Below, in pieces: positions 8,996-17,126 of a DNA stretch of 41,180 bases. The DNA comes from Clostridia bacterium (GTDB lineage Bacteria > Bacillota > Clostridia > Oscillospirales > Acutalibacteraceae), in NCBI GenBank assembly GCA_024404015.1, contig JAKSQQ010000005.1, positions 1 through 41,180 on the forward strand. The letters run 5' to 3'. Numbering within the stretch: the stretch's first letter is position 1; every line of letters begins with the position of its first letter. The notes beneath the pieces were generated by a model. That model ran no database searches. It worked only from the letters and a program-made list of their open reading frames with translations, and was not told the DNA's origin. The position numbers and the translations under genes were made by a program.

Positions 8996-10390
8996 TCAAT
9001 ATTCCGCAGAACCGGTTGTTCTGGGATAGGGGATAGCATCACGGATATTGTCAATACCCGTTGTGTACATAACGAGTCTTTCAAAGCCCAGACCGAAGCC
9101 GCTGTGCTTGACGCCGCCGTATCTGCGCAGGTCAAGATACCAGTCGTAATCCTCGGGCTTGAGACCCAGTTCATTGATTCTTGATTCAAGAACGTCAAGA
9201 CGTTCCTCTCTCTGGCTTCCGCCGATGATTTCGCCTATGCCCATTACAAGGCAGTCAGCCGCGGCAACGGTCTTGCCGTCGTCGTTGAGGCGCATATAAA
9301 ATGCCTTGATTTCCTTGGGATAATCCGTAACGAAAACCGGCTTTTTGAATATTTTTTCGGTAAGGTAACGCTCGTGCTCTGTCTGAAGGTCACAGCCCCA
9401 GCTTACCTTGAATTCAAATTCATCGTTGTGTTCCTCAAGCATCTTTACGGCATCCGTGTAGGTTACTCTGCCGAAATCGGAGGTGGCAACGGTTGTCAGC
9501 TTTTCAATAAGTCCCTTCTCAACGAAATTGTTGAGGAATTCAAGCTCCTGCTTGCAGTTTTCAAGGGCGTAGCTGATGGCGTATTTAATCATGCCCTCGG
9601 CATAGTCCATATCCTCTGCAAGGTCTGCAAAAGCGATTTCGGGCTCAATCATCCAGAACTCTGCGGCGTGGCGCTGAGTGTAGGATTTCTCTGCTCTGAA
9701 GGTGGGACCGAAGGTATATACCTTGCCGAATGCAAGTGCCATGGTCTCCGCCTGGAGCTGACCGGATACAGTAAGATATGCGGGCTTTTTGAAGAAGTCC
9801 TCTGTATAGTCAACCTGACCGTCTTCTGTTTTGGGTACGTTTTCCATGTCAAGAGTGGTTACCTTGAACATTTCGCCTGCGCCTTCACAGTCGGAGCAGG
9901 AGATGAGGGGAGTATGGGCATATACGAAGCCCTGGTCAATGAAATACTTATGGATTGCATAAGCAAGGGTTGAACGTACTCTGAAAACCGCATTGAAAAG
10001 ATTTGTTCTGGGTCTGAGGTGGGCAATGCTTCTCAGGTATTCACGACTGTGTCCCTTTTTCTGAAGAGGATAGTCGGGAGTTGAAACCGCTTCAATGCTG
10101 ATTTCATCTGCGTTGATTTCAAAGGGCTGCTTTGCTTCGGGGGTAAGCAGGAGAGTACCCGTAACCTTGAGAGCGGCACCTACGTTTGTCTTTGCAATGT
10201 CCTTGTAGTTTGCGATTTTTGCGGATTCAAAAACAATCTGAACACCCTTGAAGCTTGAACCGTCGTTGATCTCGGCAAAGCCGATATCCTTGGAGTCTCT
10301 GATTGTTTTTACCCAGCCGTAAACAGTAATCTGTTTACCGCCGTAGCTCTGTGAATCCTCCCAGAGCTTTTTGATTTCTACTCTGTCCAT
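8996..10390 (-). CDS. asnS: Asparaginyl-tRNA synthetase
   Basis: Class IIb aminoacyl-tRNA synthetase of 464 residues, the usual bacterial length. It charges tRNA-Asn with asparagine. An N-terminal OB-fold ([24 protein letters not shown] is the start of it, about residues 20-45) binds the anticodon. The catalytic core shows motif 2 ([12 protein letters not shown], then EFWMIEPE) and motif 3 ([12 protein letters not shown]). The asparagine-type rather than aspartate-type identity rests on overall resemblance. The start ATG has AAGGAGA upstream. It is an odd housekeeping gene within a run of signalling and fucose genes; only 37 bases separate it from the comEA-like gene. Confidence 0.94.
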   Translation of the reverse strand: MDRVEIKKLWEDSQSYGGKQITVYGWVKTIRDSKDIGFAEINDGSSFKGVQIVFESAKIANYKDIAKTNVGAALKVTGTLLLTPEAKQPFEINADEISIEAVSTPDYPLQKKGHSREYLRSIAHLRPRTNLFNAVFRVRSTLAYAIHKYFIDQGFVYAHTPLISCSDCEGAGEMFKVTTLDMENVPKTEDGQVDYTEDFFKKPAYLTVSGQLQAETMALAFGKVYTFGPTFRAEKSYTQRHAAEFWMIEPEIAFADLAEDMDYAEGMIKYAISYALENCKQELEFLNNFVEKGLIEKLTTVATSDFGRVTYTDAVKMLEEHNDEFEFKVSWGCDLQTEHERYLTEKIFKKPVFVTDYPKEIKAFYMRLNDDGKTVAAADCLVMGIGEIIGGSQREERLDVLESRINELGLKPEDYDWYLDLRRYGGVKHSGFGLGFERLVMYTTGIDNIRDAIPYPRTTGSAEY

Positions 10391-10427
10391 TTGTATTTAT
10401 CTCCTTGTTAGAGTTTATTAACCTTTT

Positions 10428-10769
10428 TTACACCGTGAGAATGTCACGGTTTATTTCAACTGCATATTCACCTATCCCATCAATCTCAAGCAGTTGGTCA
10501 ACGCTTCTGAATCCGCCGTGGTGTTCACGGTAATCTATGATTGCCCGGGCTCTGATTTCACCGATTTCCCGCAAATTCTTCAACTCATCAAATGACGCGG
10601 TATTGAGATTGATTAAATCCGTTTGAGTCTGCTTTTCCGTGGTAAGGGTGACTGCCTGAATCTTTTCGGATTCAACGGTAATGTCAACCGCCTTGACCGC
10701 AAACAGGATTGATACCGTAACCAATACGATTACGGCGGTGATAAGCAGGGATTTTTTACTGTTTTCCAT
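10428..10769 (-). CDS. ComEA-like helix-hairpin-helix protein, membrane-anchored
   Basis: A 113-residue protein with one N-terminal transmembrane helix (about residues 8-26), a linker and a C-terminal tandem helix-hairpin-helix domain. That domain starts LINLNTASFDELKNL and ends LLEIDGIGEYAVEIN, the classic ComEA DNA-binding unit. ComEA binds incoming DNA outside the membrane during natural transformation. This short form lacks the SLBB domain that many ComEA proteins carry, and no comEB/comEC is next to it, so a competence role is an inference. Its ATG comes 1 base after the upstream stop, with no strong ribosome site of its own, suggesting coupled translation. Confidence 0.82.
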   Translation of the reverse strand: MENSKKSLLITAVIVLVTVSILFAVKAVDITVESEKIQAVTLTTEKQTQTDLINLNTASFDELKNLREIGEIRARAIIDYREHHGGFRSVDQLLEIDGIGEYAVEINRDILTV

Positions 10770-10770
10770 A

Positions 10771-11115
10771 TCAGAAATTCGAGCCGTTCCAGCCCCAGTG
10801 CGCCGCTTCCATGTACTTTACGTAAATGTTGGAAAGGGGAATACCCAGTTCTTCATTGATTATGGTGCAGAGAGCAGACGTGAGTCTGTCGTATGCCGCA
10901 TCCGATGAAGAGCCGAAAATATTGACCTCAAGATAGGCGAAATCGTCTTCGGAATTTCCTCTGAATGCCATGGGAATGCCGTCGTCAAAGGCCAGCATGA
11001 GCCAGCTTTCGCTTTTGCCGGGAATGAGAGCAATCGCCTGTCCCAGCTTTGCTTTGAGGTTTTCTCTCGTTGTGTCGTCAATGGTTTTTGTGGTTGTTGT
11101 TCTGATGAATGGCAT
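10771..11115 (-). CDS. MIF-like tautomerase (macrophage migration inhibitory factor family)
   Basis: A 114-residue protein with near full-length, almost ungapped resemblance to animal MIF. The N-terminus is Met-Pro, giving the catalytic Pro1 after Met removal. GK (residues 33-34, equivalent to MIF Lys32), IPMAFRGNSED, a central IFG, and a C-terminal AAHWGWNGSNF that mirrors the animal AANVGWNNSTF are all present. The MIF redox CXXC is absent. The family catalyses keto-enol tautomerisation of phenylpyruvate. No signal peptide is present. The start has GGAGG at a good distance, inside the end of the upstream lipoprotein gene, from which it is separated by 1 base; the ComEA-like gene follows after 1 base. 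Confidence 0.9.
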   Translation of the reverse strand: MPFIRTTTTKTIDDTTRENLKAKLGQAIALIPGKSESWLMLAFDDGIPMAFRGNSEDDFAYLEVNIFGSSSDAAYDRLTSALCTIINEELGIPLSNIYVKYMEAAHWGWNGSNF

Positions 11116-11116
11116 A

Positions 11117-13330
11117 TTAACCTCCGCCTGTTCTCAGGAAGCTGCGGGCAGGCACTACCGCGCCCAGCACGTTGCAGCTGCTGTCTGTGTAATTTACTAT
11201 AATCGTTGCGCCGTTATCGTATTCGGTGCAGTAAACTCCGTCATCTGCTCTGTAGTGATTGGTCATTCTGGCATCACGCAGGTCGTTGAGGGCTTCGTCT
11301 GCGGCAGCGTAGTATTCGGCGGCGCCGTTGATTGTATTGTCGTAATATCTTATGTCGGATTCGTTTTTATCATCCGGCACGTAATTCCATTCGTAATGAG
11401 GGCTTGCACCGTATTCAATGTATTTAAGCAGGGTTTCCTTCGTGTTTTTCCCCGTATTTATCGGATGACCCGCATAATCGCAGATGCCGTGGAGAATAAG
11501 CTGGATAAAGGGAACGGGAATGTATGAACCGCTCTTGCTTACGGTAGTGGTAAGGGGAATGTCAATAATTCGCGAGGCATTTTTCAGCACGTTGAAGTTG
11601 CAATGCTCAACCATAATCTCACCTGCGGTGGAAAGACGCGGAATCTTTTCACGAAGCAGGTCCGACGCCTCCTGACGAAGAAGTCCGCTGTCAGAAAAAT
11701 CGGAGCACAGATACTGCCCTGCATCGCTTATGCAGATACCCGTAACGGGAATATTTTTTGTTACGGTCAGTACCTTCAGCACCACGTCGGCAATTCCCGA
11801 CAGATTTCTGAAAAATCCGGATTTTCCCGTGACCTTGTTGTTGAAAATATCCCTTGCTCCGCTCTTTTTGAAATCCTCTGCGGAGGTAATGATATTTGCT
11901 TTCATAAACAAGCTCATATTTTGGTCCGAAATATATGAATATAATTCCTTGAGCCCTTTATTACCCCCCAATTCGGGAAGTATTTCGGAGCGGGTGATAT
12001 CTGCGGAATCGGGTCCGCCGGTGCCTGCGGAATCATATCTGACCGTCACGTTGCTTATACCCTTGTTTTTCGTTCTCACGAGCATCTCGTGTGTCTGGTT
12101 AAAATCCGTAAGCTCCTTCGCCGTTTTTATTCCGAATATGCCCTTACGGTATTCTATGCCGTTGAGGGTGAGATAAAAGGGAAGATGCTCCGTGGGAGTA
12201 ATGCTTCCGGGAGTCAGCACGGAATTTCTGATAAGCTGTTCTCTTATGGCTGATGCCATGCCTGAATAGGAGGCGTTTATTCCCGAAAGGAAACGGTAGC
12301 AAAGTTTAATTTCATCCGTTGTTGGCTTATCGGAAATAAGGAGCTTATTATCCTCATAAACCGAGGGAGTTATATTGACAGAGGAGTAAACTCTGTTATA
12401 ACTTCCGGGGCCCTTTGATTTGTCTGCATTGATACGGGAAACGGCGTCTCCCTTTTCAATAAGCACGGCAAATGCCGCATCGCCTCTGTCTATGCCGAAG
12501 GCAGGTACGCATGCCGTTCCCGGGCTTTCTTCGGAAAGGGCGGGGTCGTCACCGTAAATCGCAAAGGAGAGGGATTCAAAGGATTCGTCATATACAGCGG
12601 TATCAATTATTGCGCCGCATCCGTCAGGCACAAGCAGGAAATTTTCACTGTCGGTACTGTCGTAGGCACCGAAGCTGTTGAGAATTTCGATATTCTCAAT
12701 AAAGGCGTCCTTGTTGCCCGTCAGATTTTTATATTTGCAATCCACGGTCATATTGCCGTCTTTAAGAGTAACGTCAAGGGTGACGGCAAAGCCCACAGAG
12801 GATTTATCGTGTTTTTTTGCGCGGGCGTTTTCTGCGGAATCAAAAATGTTGTATGTGAACGTGTAGCCCTTATCGGATTTTTTTGCAGAAGCGGTACCGT
12901 ATGCCACGGAATTATCCTGACTGTTGAGCAGATATACGTCCGTGCCGCCGATAATCCTCAGAGAAATCACGGATGCACTGCAGGAGGGTATTTCTTCATT
13001 TTCACCGACGGCAGGCATTTCGGGAAGTGCCGACCACATCATGTCCGCCGAACTATCGTAAATGGCGGGAGCGCATCTTTCCTCGTCAACGTACAGGTCG
13101 ATAAATCCGGAGGAAACACCGGCTTTTTTCAGCTTGTCGGTTCCCGAGGAGTAATGAAGCTTCTCGTTGCCCGTACCGGGTACGCTTATCTCGTTGCGAG
13201 TGGCAACCTTGCGGATAACCGAAACCGAGTCGGCAGAAGAAAATCCGCAGGAAGACAGCGTAATGCATACCGTAAGGCACAGGGCCGTCAGCAGGAAAAA
13301 TATTCTCTTTTTACTGCTTTTTGTCATCAT
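11117..13330 (-). CDS. Large secreted lipoprotein, DUF5696-like
   Basis: A 737-residue lipoprotein: a Lys/Arg-rich start, a hydrophobic run and an LSSC lipobox near residues 25-28. The mature part is rich in beta-type sequence. It shows AIYDSSADMMWSALPE early, a region that looks barrel-like in the middle, and YIEYGASPHYEW near residue 670. This pattern resembles the DUF5696 family found near sugar-uptake genes in Clostridia; I am only moderately sure. The start ATG (13330, or the next ATG at 13327) lies inside the end of the histidine kinase gene, overlapping it by about 20 bases. A further upstream TTG at 13351 sits directly on its ribosome site and is less likely. Function is unknown; it may be the sensed or regulated partner of the two-component pair. 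Confidence 0.7.
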   Translation of the reverse strand: MMTKSSKKRIFFLLTALCLTVCITLSSCGFSSADSVSVIRKVATRNEISVPGTGNEKLHYSSGTDKLKKAGVSSGFIDLYVDEERCAPAIYDSSADMMWSALPEMPAVGENEEIPSCSASVISLRIIGGTDVYLLNSQDNSVAYGTASAKKSDKGYTFTYNIFDSAENARAKKHDKSSVGFAVTLDVTLKDGNMTVDCKYKNLTGNKDAFIENIEILNSFGAYDSTDSENFLLVPDGCGAIIDTAVYDESFESLSFAIYGDDPALSEESPGTACVPAFGIDRGDAAFAVLIEKGDAVSRINADKSKGPGSYNRVYSSVNITPSVYEDNKLLISDKPTTDEIKLCYRFLSGINASYSGMASAIREQLIRNSVLTPGSITPTEHLPFYLTLNGIEYRKGIFGIKTAKELTDFNQTHEMLVRTKNKGISNVTVRYDSAGTGGPDSADITRSEILPELGGNKGLKELYSYISDQNMSLFMKANIITSAEDFKKSGARDIFNNKVTGKSGFFRNLSGIADVVLKVLTVTKNIPVTGICISDAGQYLCSDFSDSGLLRQEASDLLREKIPRLSTAGEIMVEHCNFNVLKNASRIIDIPLTTTVSKSGSYIPVPFIQLILHGICDYAGHPINTGKNTKETLLKYIEYGASPHYEWNYVPDDKNESDIRYYDNTINGAAEYYAAADEALNDLRDARMTNHYRADDGVYCTEYDNGATIIVNYTDSSCNVLGAVVPARSFLRTGGG

Positions 13331-14837
13331 AAAACTGTGAATCCTCGGCAACCTCGAACCAGAATACTACGCCGCCGTCAACGTTCTGCACACCGTAGCC
13401 GCACTTGTGTGCCGACATAACGGTTTTGACTATTGAAAGACCGAGACCGAAACGGTTTTCGCTTCTGTCGTGGGACTTATCGCCTCTGTAAAAGCTGTCC
13501 CAGATTGAAGAAATATCTTCATCTGCGATATGCTCGCCGGTGTTGAATACGCTTATGCGCAGCAGGCCGTCTTTCTTCTCGGAGGAGAGAATTATTTTTT
13601 TCTCTCCCGAGCAATGGGCGATGGCGTTTGTAATGTAGTTTCTGAGTACGGTTTCTATTTTATCCTCCTGGGACCAGCAAAGTGCGGAAACCGGGATATC
13701 GTTGCGCACCGTAACGCCTTCCGCTTCAATCTGAAGCGAAAGATGGTCAAGAAGTCTTACGGCGGCTTCGCCGATACTCCAGAGGGAGGGGGTAAACTCT
13801 TTTGAAGTGCTTTCCAGCTTGGTGATTTCAAGAAGCTGAAGCACAAGGGAATTCATCTTGTTGGATTCATCCCTGATTATTCCGCAGTATTCTTTGATTA
13901 CCTGCGGGTCGTCGCTGATACCCTCGCATACGCCCTCGGCATAGCCGGAGATGATTGCAATGGGAGTTTTCAGCTCGTGGGAAACGTTGCTGATAAAGTC
14001 TTTTCTCGCATTGTCAAGAGCAAGACGAAGCTCAATATCTTTTTCAAGCTGAATGTTTTTGTCCTTCAGGTCTGCAAGTGTCATGTCCAGCTTGTCGGAA
14101 AGAATGTTGATGCTCTTTCCCAGCTCGCCTACCTCGTCGTTGCCGTGGTCTTTGCATTTTTTACTGAAATCCAGCGCCGCCATGTTTTTGGTAATGGAGT
14201 TCATTTCCTCAACGGGCTTTGAAAGCCGTGAAACGAGAATAACGAAAATAACACACAGCAGGGTGATGGTGCATAAGCTGAAAATGGTGTAAACCGTGTC
14301 GGTAACGTCCGCCACGTTTTCAACGTCGGCGACCGCATCGTAAACGTAGACCGTATTGCCGTCGTCAAGCTCGGAATGATAGATGAAATATGCCGAGCTT
14401 GTTGCCGCCTTGCGGAGGATTTCAACGTCCTTGAAATCAAGGTTGTAGTCCTTCGCATAGCTTGTGGAAACCACCATGTCACGATATTCGGGTGTGACTG
14501 AGGCGGAGGAGGCAAAGTGGGAGGTGCTTGTGGGAGCGCCCGTACCTCTGCTTGTATAGAGCAGGGAGCCTTCGGCATCCACTATTTCAAAAGCCGAATT
14601 GTGATTGCGGGCAATGATGTAAAGGTCATCGTAATATGAGGAAGAGCCGGGAATCAGGTCGTTGACTGCCTTTGCAACTGATTTCAGCTCGTTGTAGGTC
14701 CTCCGGGAGAGGGATTTAAAAAGAATGGGGTAGGAAAGCAGTCTGATAATGACAAAGAAGGCAACAAAAACAATAATTGTGGCAAGGAGAATTTTTGCCC
14801 TCAGCTTTCCGAATATCAGCTTGAAGGATTTTTTCAG
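13311..14837 (-). CDS. Sensor histidine kinase with probable CTG start
   Basis: A membrane histidine kinase of 508 residues. The order is: transmembrane helix (about 12-36), extracytoplasmic sensor domain, second helix (about 180-205), HAMP-like linker, HisKA domain with phospho-acceptor His287 in SHELKTP, and an ATPase domain with an N box (NYITNAIAHC) and G boxes ending FGLGLSIVK. With only ATG/GTG/TTG starts the first codon would be GTG 14582, which loses the first helix and most of the sensor domain. The frame is open back to CTG 14837, which has AGAGGTG 8 bases upstream, encodes a Lys-rich N-terminus followed by the helix, and overlaps the response-regulator stop as CTGA. An in-frame TAA follows 2 codons further upstream. 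It pairs with the adjacent regulator. Confidence 0.88.
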   Translation of the reverse strand: MKKSFKLIFGKLRAKILLATIIVFVAFFVIIRLLSYPILFKSLSRRTYNELKSVAKAVNDLIPGSSSYYDDLYIIARNHNSAFEIVDAEGSLLYTSRGTGAPTSTSHFASSASVTPEYRDMVVSTSYAKDYNLDFKDVEILRKAATSSAYFIYHSELDDGNTVYVYDAVADVENVADVTDTVYTIFSLCTITLLCVIFVILVSRLSKPVEEMNSITKNMAALDFSKKCKDHGNDEVGELGKSINILSDKLDMTLADLKDKNIQLEKDIELRLALDNARKDFISNVSHELKTPIAIISGYAEGVCEGISDDPQVIKEYCGIIRDESNKMNSLVLQLLEITKLESTSKEFTPSLWSIGEAAVRLLDHLSLQIEAEGVTVRNDIPVSALCWSQEDKIETVLRNYITNAIAHCSGEKKIILSSEKKDGLLRISVFNTGEHIADEDISSIWDSFYRGDKSHDRSENRFGLGLSIVKTVMSAHKCGYGVQNVDGGVVFWFEVAEDSQFYDDKKQ

Positions 14838-15520
14838 AGGTTATTCACCTCTATCTTGTATCCTACTCCGTACACGGTTTTAAGGTGTTCCTCGCCCCAT
14901 ACACCCAACTTGGTACGCAGTCTTGTTATATGAGAGTCAACGGTACGGGCGTCACCCGTAAAATCAAGTCCCCACACACTGTCAAGCAGATTATCTCTGG
15001 AATAAATCCTGCCGGGATTTGACATAAGCTTTTCGAGAATGCTGAATTCCTTGATGGTCAGCTCCACGTTTCTGCCCTCAAGGGTAACGGAGTGGGAGGG
15101 AACGCTCAGAGTCAGACCCTCAATTGTGATAACGCCGTCAACATGGGGCTCGCTTTTGCCTGCTCTCTTGAGGAGAGTTTCGATTCTCTTGACAAGAATC
15201 GTGGGACTGAAGGGCTTCGTAACGAAGTCGTCCGCTCCGGACTCAAAAGAAAGAAGCTCGTCAAATTCCTGACTTCTTGCGGTAAGCACGATGATGGGAA
15301 TGGTACTTGTTTCTCTGATTTTTTTGCAGACTTCCCAGCCGTCAAACTCCGGCATCATGATATCGCAGACAAGAAGATTTATACCCTTGACCGTGTTGAA
15401 TTTTTCAATTGCATCTCTGCCGTCAACCGCTTCAACGGTTTCATATCCCGATTTTTTCAAAAAATCGCAGACCAATCGTCTGATGAGAGTTTCGTCATCC
15501 GCAACAAGTATCTTATTCAT
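14834..15520 (-). CDS. OmpR-family response regulator
   Basis: A 228-residue DNA-binding response regulator and partner of the adjacent histidine kinase. The receiver domain shows the acidic pair D8/D9, phospho-acceptor Asp53 in VCDIMMP and the conserved Lys in FVTKPF. The winged-helix output domain (about 130-226) carries the OmpR/PhoB recognition pattern (ARTVDSHITRLRTKL, then VYGVGYKIE). I start at ATG 15520, giving the normal MNKILVADDE start with AGGCGG upstream. An in-frame GTG 18 bases earlier is less likely. It is the first gene of the long minus-strand run and has the only clear promoter for it. Confidence 0.93.
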   Translation of the reverse strand: MNKILVADDETLIRRLVCDFLKKSGYETVEAVDGRDAIEKFNTVKGINLLVCDIMMPEFDGWEVCKKIRETSTIPIIVLTARSQEFDELLSFESGADDFVTKPFSPTILVKRIETLLKRAGKSEPHVDGVITIEGLTLSVPSHSVTLEGRNVELTIKEFSILEKLMSNPGRIYSRDNLLDSVWGLDFTGDARTVDSHITRLRTKLGVWGEEHLKTVYGVGYKIEVNNL

Positions 15521-15564
15521 TCCTTCACCGCCTTTCACGCATAGGTTCAGATGATATTCGTTTT

Positions 15565-15593
15565 ATTTTATCACACACTTTTTATTTATTCAA
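15565..15593 (-). promoter_or_regulatory. Promoter of the response regulator and downstream run
   Basis: On the minus strand, TTGAAT (15593-15588) and TAAAAT (15570-15565) are separated by 17 bases, about 45 bases before the regulator start. Confidence 0.65.
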
Positions 15594-15625
15594 GAGCAAA
15601 AACAAAATAAGGGAAGCAAAAGAAA

Positions 15626-15652
15626 GACCGTCGGGAATCTGCCCCGACGGTC
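15626..15652 (-). terminator. Rho-independent terminator of the secreted hydrolase pair
   Basis: A perfect 10-bp GC-rich stem (GACCGTCGGG / CCCGACGGTC) with a 7-base loop is followed on the minus strand by TTTCTTTTG. It insulates the two-component operon from the upstream genes. Confidence 0.85.
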
Positions 15653-15660
15653 GGTGTTAA

Positions 15661-17121
15661 TCAGAATTTTTCAAGATTCATTGCGGATGAGGACTTCATG
15701 AATTGAGGATAACGGGCATCCGTATCTACTGTGAAGCGTCCGTCATATTCAAGAATTGTGAATATAAATTCACTGCAATCGCTGCCGCTGTTCAGAGGAA
15801 CGTGGGGGCATCCCTTCAACGCCCAGGTGGTTTCGGGGAAGATAACGCCGCTCAGATCAACGATGTTGTCGGGAGATACTCTTTCACCCGTGTAGCCCTC
15901 ACCGAGCGTGGTGCCCAGAGGAGCTATCGTTGCTCCGCCCAGCATACGGTCGGCTTCAAGAATGTTGTCACCCGTTCCGCCGCCGCCGGTGTAGAGGGGA
16001 GTAACCGCTCTGTCATAGCCGGCTATTACTGCGATGTAAACGCCGTCTTCCTGTGCCTGCAAAAGCATTTCGTTACGTTTTGCCTGCATTTCCTGATACT
16101 GCTTTGACAGCTCGATTATGCCTGCATATTTGTCTTCTTCACCGCCGAACATATACTTTACGGCGTTGTCGTAATCTTCGGGAAGCACCAGTGCCCAGAC
16201 GGTGGGCATGGAGCCGTAGGTATCTCTGAGAAATAGCTTATAGACAGGGTCAATAAGCTTCGGAACAAGCTTGTTTACGCCGTTTACAAGCCCATTCAAA
16301 ATTTTTGTTTTGTACAGTACATTAAGTAGCACCGACAGTGCCTTGTTGCCCTGGCCGAACATCTGATTTGCATAATTATACAGATTGTCTGCATTTATTA
16401 CCACTTTGCCCTGAAGCAGGTCAGAGGTTACGTGGGTACCGCAGAAGGTAGAAGATACAAAGAGTACCTTATTCAGCTTTGAATAGCCGTATTTGTAAAT
16501 GTAGCTTGTTGCTTCAATTCCGCCCATACTGCAGCAGACAAGATTGACCTTATCTTTACCGGAGTCGCTGATTGCCTGATCAATGAGCTTATCAAGACGC
16601 TCTGCATTGATGTACGGGTCAATACGCCAGTCGTAGTTAAAATAATAAACGTTTTCCGCGCCGTATTTTTCAACGGCGGTTTTCATGAACCCCACTTCGT
16701 TGTTTCCACCCAGGGATTTTACAAAATCCGGGTAGTTTGCGAGGGAGAGGGGATATTCGTGAACGCCCACGTTATATTTTGAAGAGCCGTCGGGATTGCA
16801 CGACATGGCACCCATAACGTCGTTAAAATAATCCGCAAGCACCTGAACGCCTTTTTCGGTACTGTTGGTGAAGATGCCCTTGAAGAGTGCCTTGAATATC
16901 GTGCCTATGAGCTGACCTGCGTCAATACCCTTGAAGCAGTTCCGCTCGTTTTCCGTGCCTTCATCAACGTAAAGTCCTTCAAAATCCATACCCCTTATCA
17001 TTATCACGGGAGTACCGTCGTAAGCGGAGGAAGTATTATCTTCAGCCGAGGCAAAGATGCACAGGCATCCGCTTACGGAAATAATCAAAGCGAGTATTAC
17101 AGATAAAAGTCTCGTTTTCAT
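15661..17121 (-). CDS. Secreted alpha/beta hydrolase, LCAT/lipase-like
   Basis: A 486-residue secreted protein. An N-terminal signal peptide (about residues 1-28, ending near FASAEDN) is followed by a hydrolase domain. YYFNYDWRID (about residues 160-170) resembles the LCAT-type acyltransferase/lipase signature. The nucleophile elbow reads VCCSMGG with Ser198, so the usual first Gly of GxSxG is Cys. A late His region (CPHVPLNSGSDCSE) may supply the catalytic His, typical of LCAT-like proteins. It probably cleaves or transfers acyl chains outside the cell; the substrate is unknown. The start is uncertain: ATG 17121 (used here) has a weak site, and GTG 17130 would overlap the upstream stop as GTGA. 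Confidence 0.82.
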   Translation of the reverse strand: MKTRLLSVILALIISVSGCLCIFASAEDNTSSAYDGTPVIMIRGMDFEGLYVDEGTENERNCFKGIDAGQLIGTIFKALFKGIFTNSTEKGVQVLADYFNDVMGAMSCNPDGSSKYNVGVHEYPLSLANYPDFVKSLGGNNEVGFMKTAVEKYGAENVYYFNYDWRIDPYINAERLDKLIDQAISDSGKDKVNLVCCSMGGIEATSYIYKYGYSKLNKVLFVSSTFCGTHVTSDLLQGKVVINADNLYNYANQMFGQGNKALSVLLNVLYKTKILNGLVNGVNKLVPKLIDPVYKLFLRDTYGSMPTVWALVLPEDYDNAVKYMFGGEEDKYAGIIELSKQYQEMQAKRNEMLLQAQEDGVYIAVIAGYDRAVTPLYTGGGGTGDNILEADRMLGGATIAPLGTTLGEGYTGERVSPDNIVDLSGVIFPETTWALKGCPHVPLNSGSDCSEFIFTILEYDGRFTVDTDARYPQFMKSSSAMNLEKF

Positions 17122-17126
17122 TTCAA

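Noticed and set aside
12809..13420. 203-codon plus-strand open frame opposite the lipoprotein/kinase junction
   Set aside because: It spans two minus-strand genes with clear signal peptide and kinase motifs; basic, low-complexity translation typical of a shadow frame.
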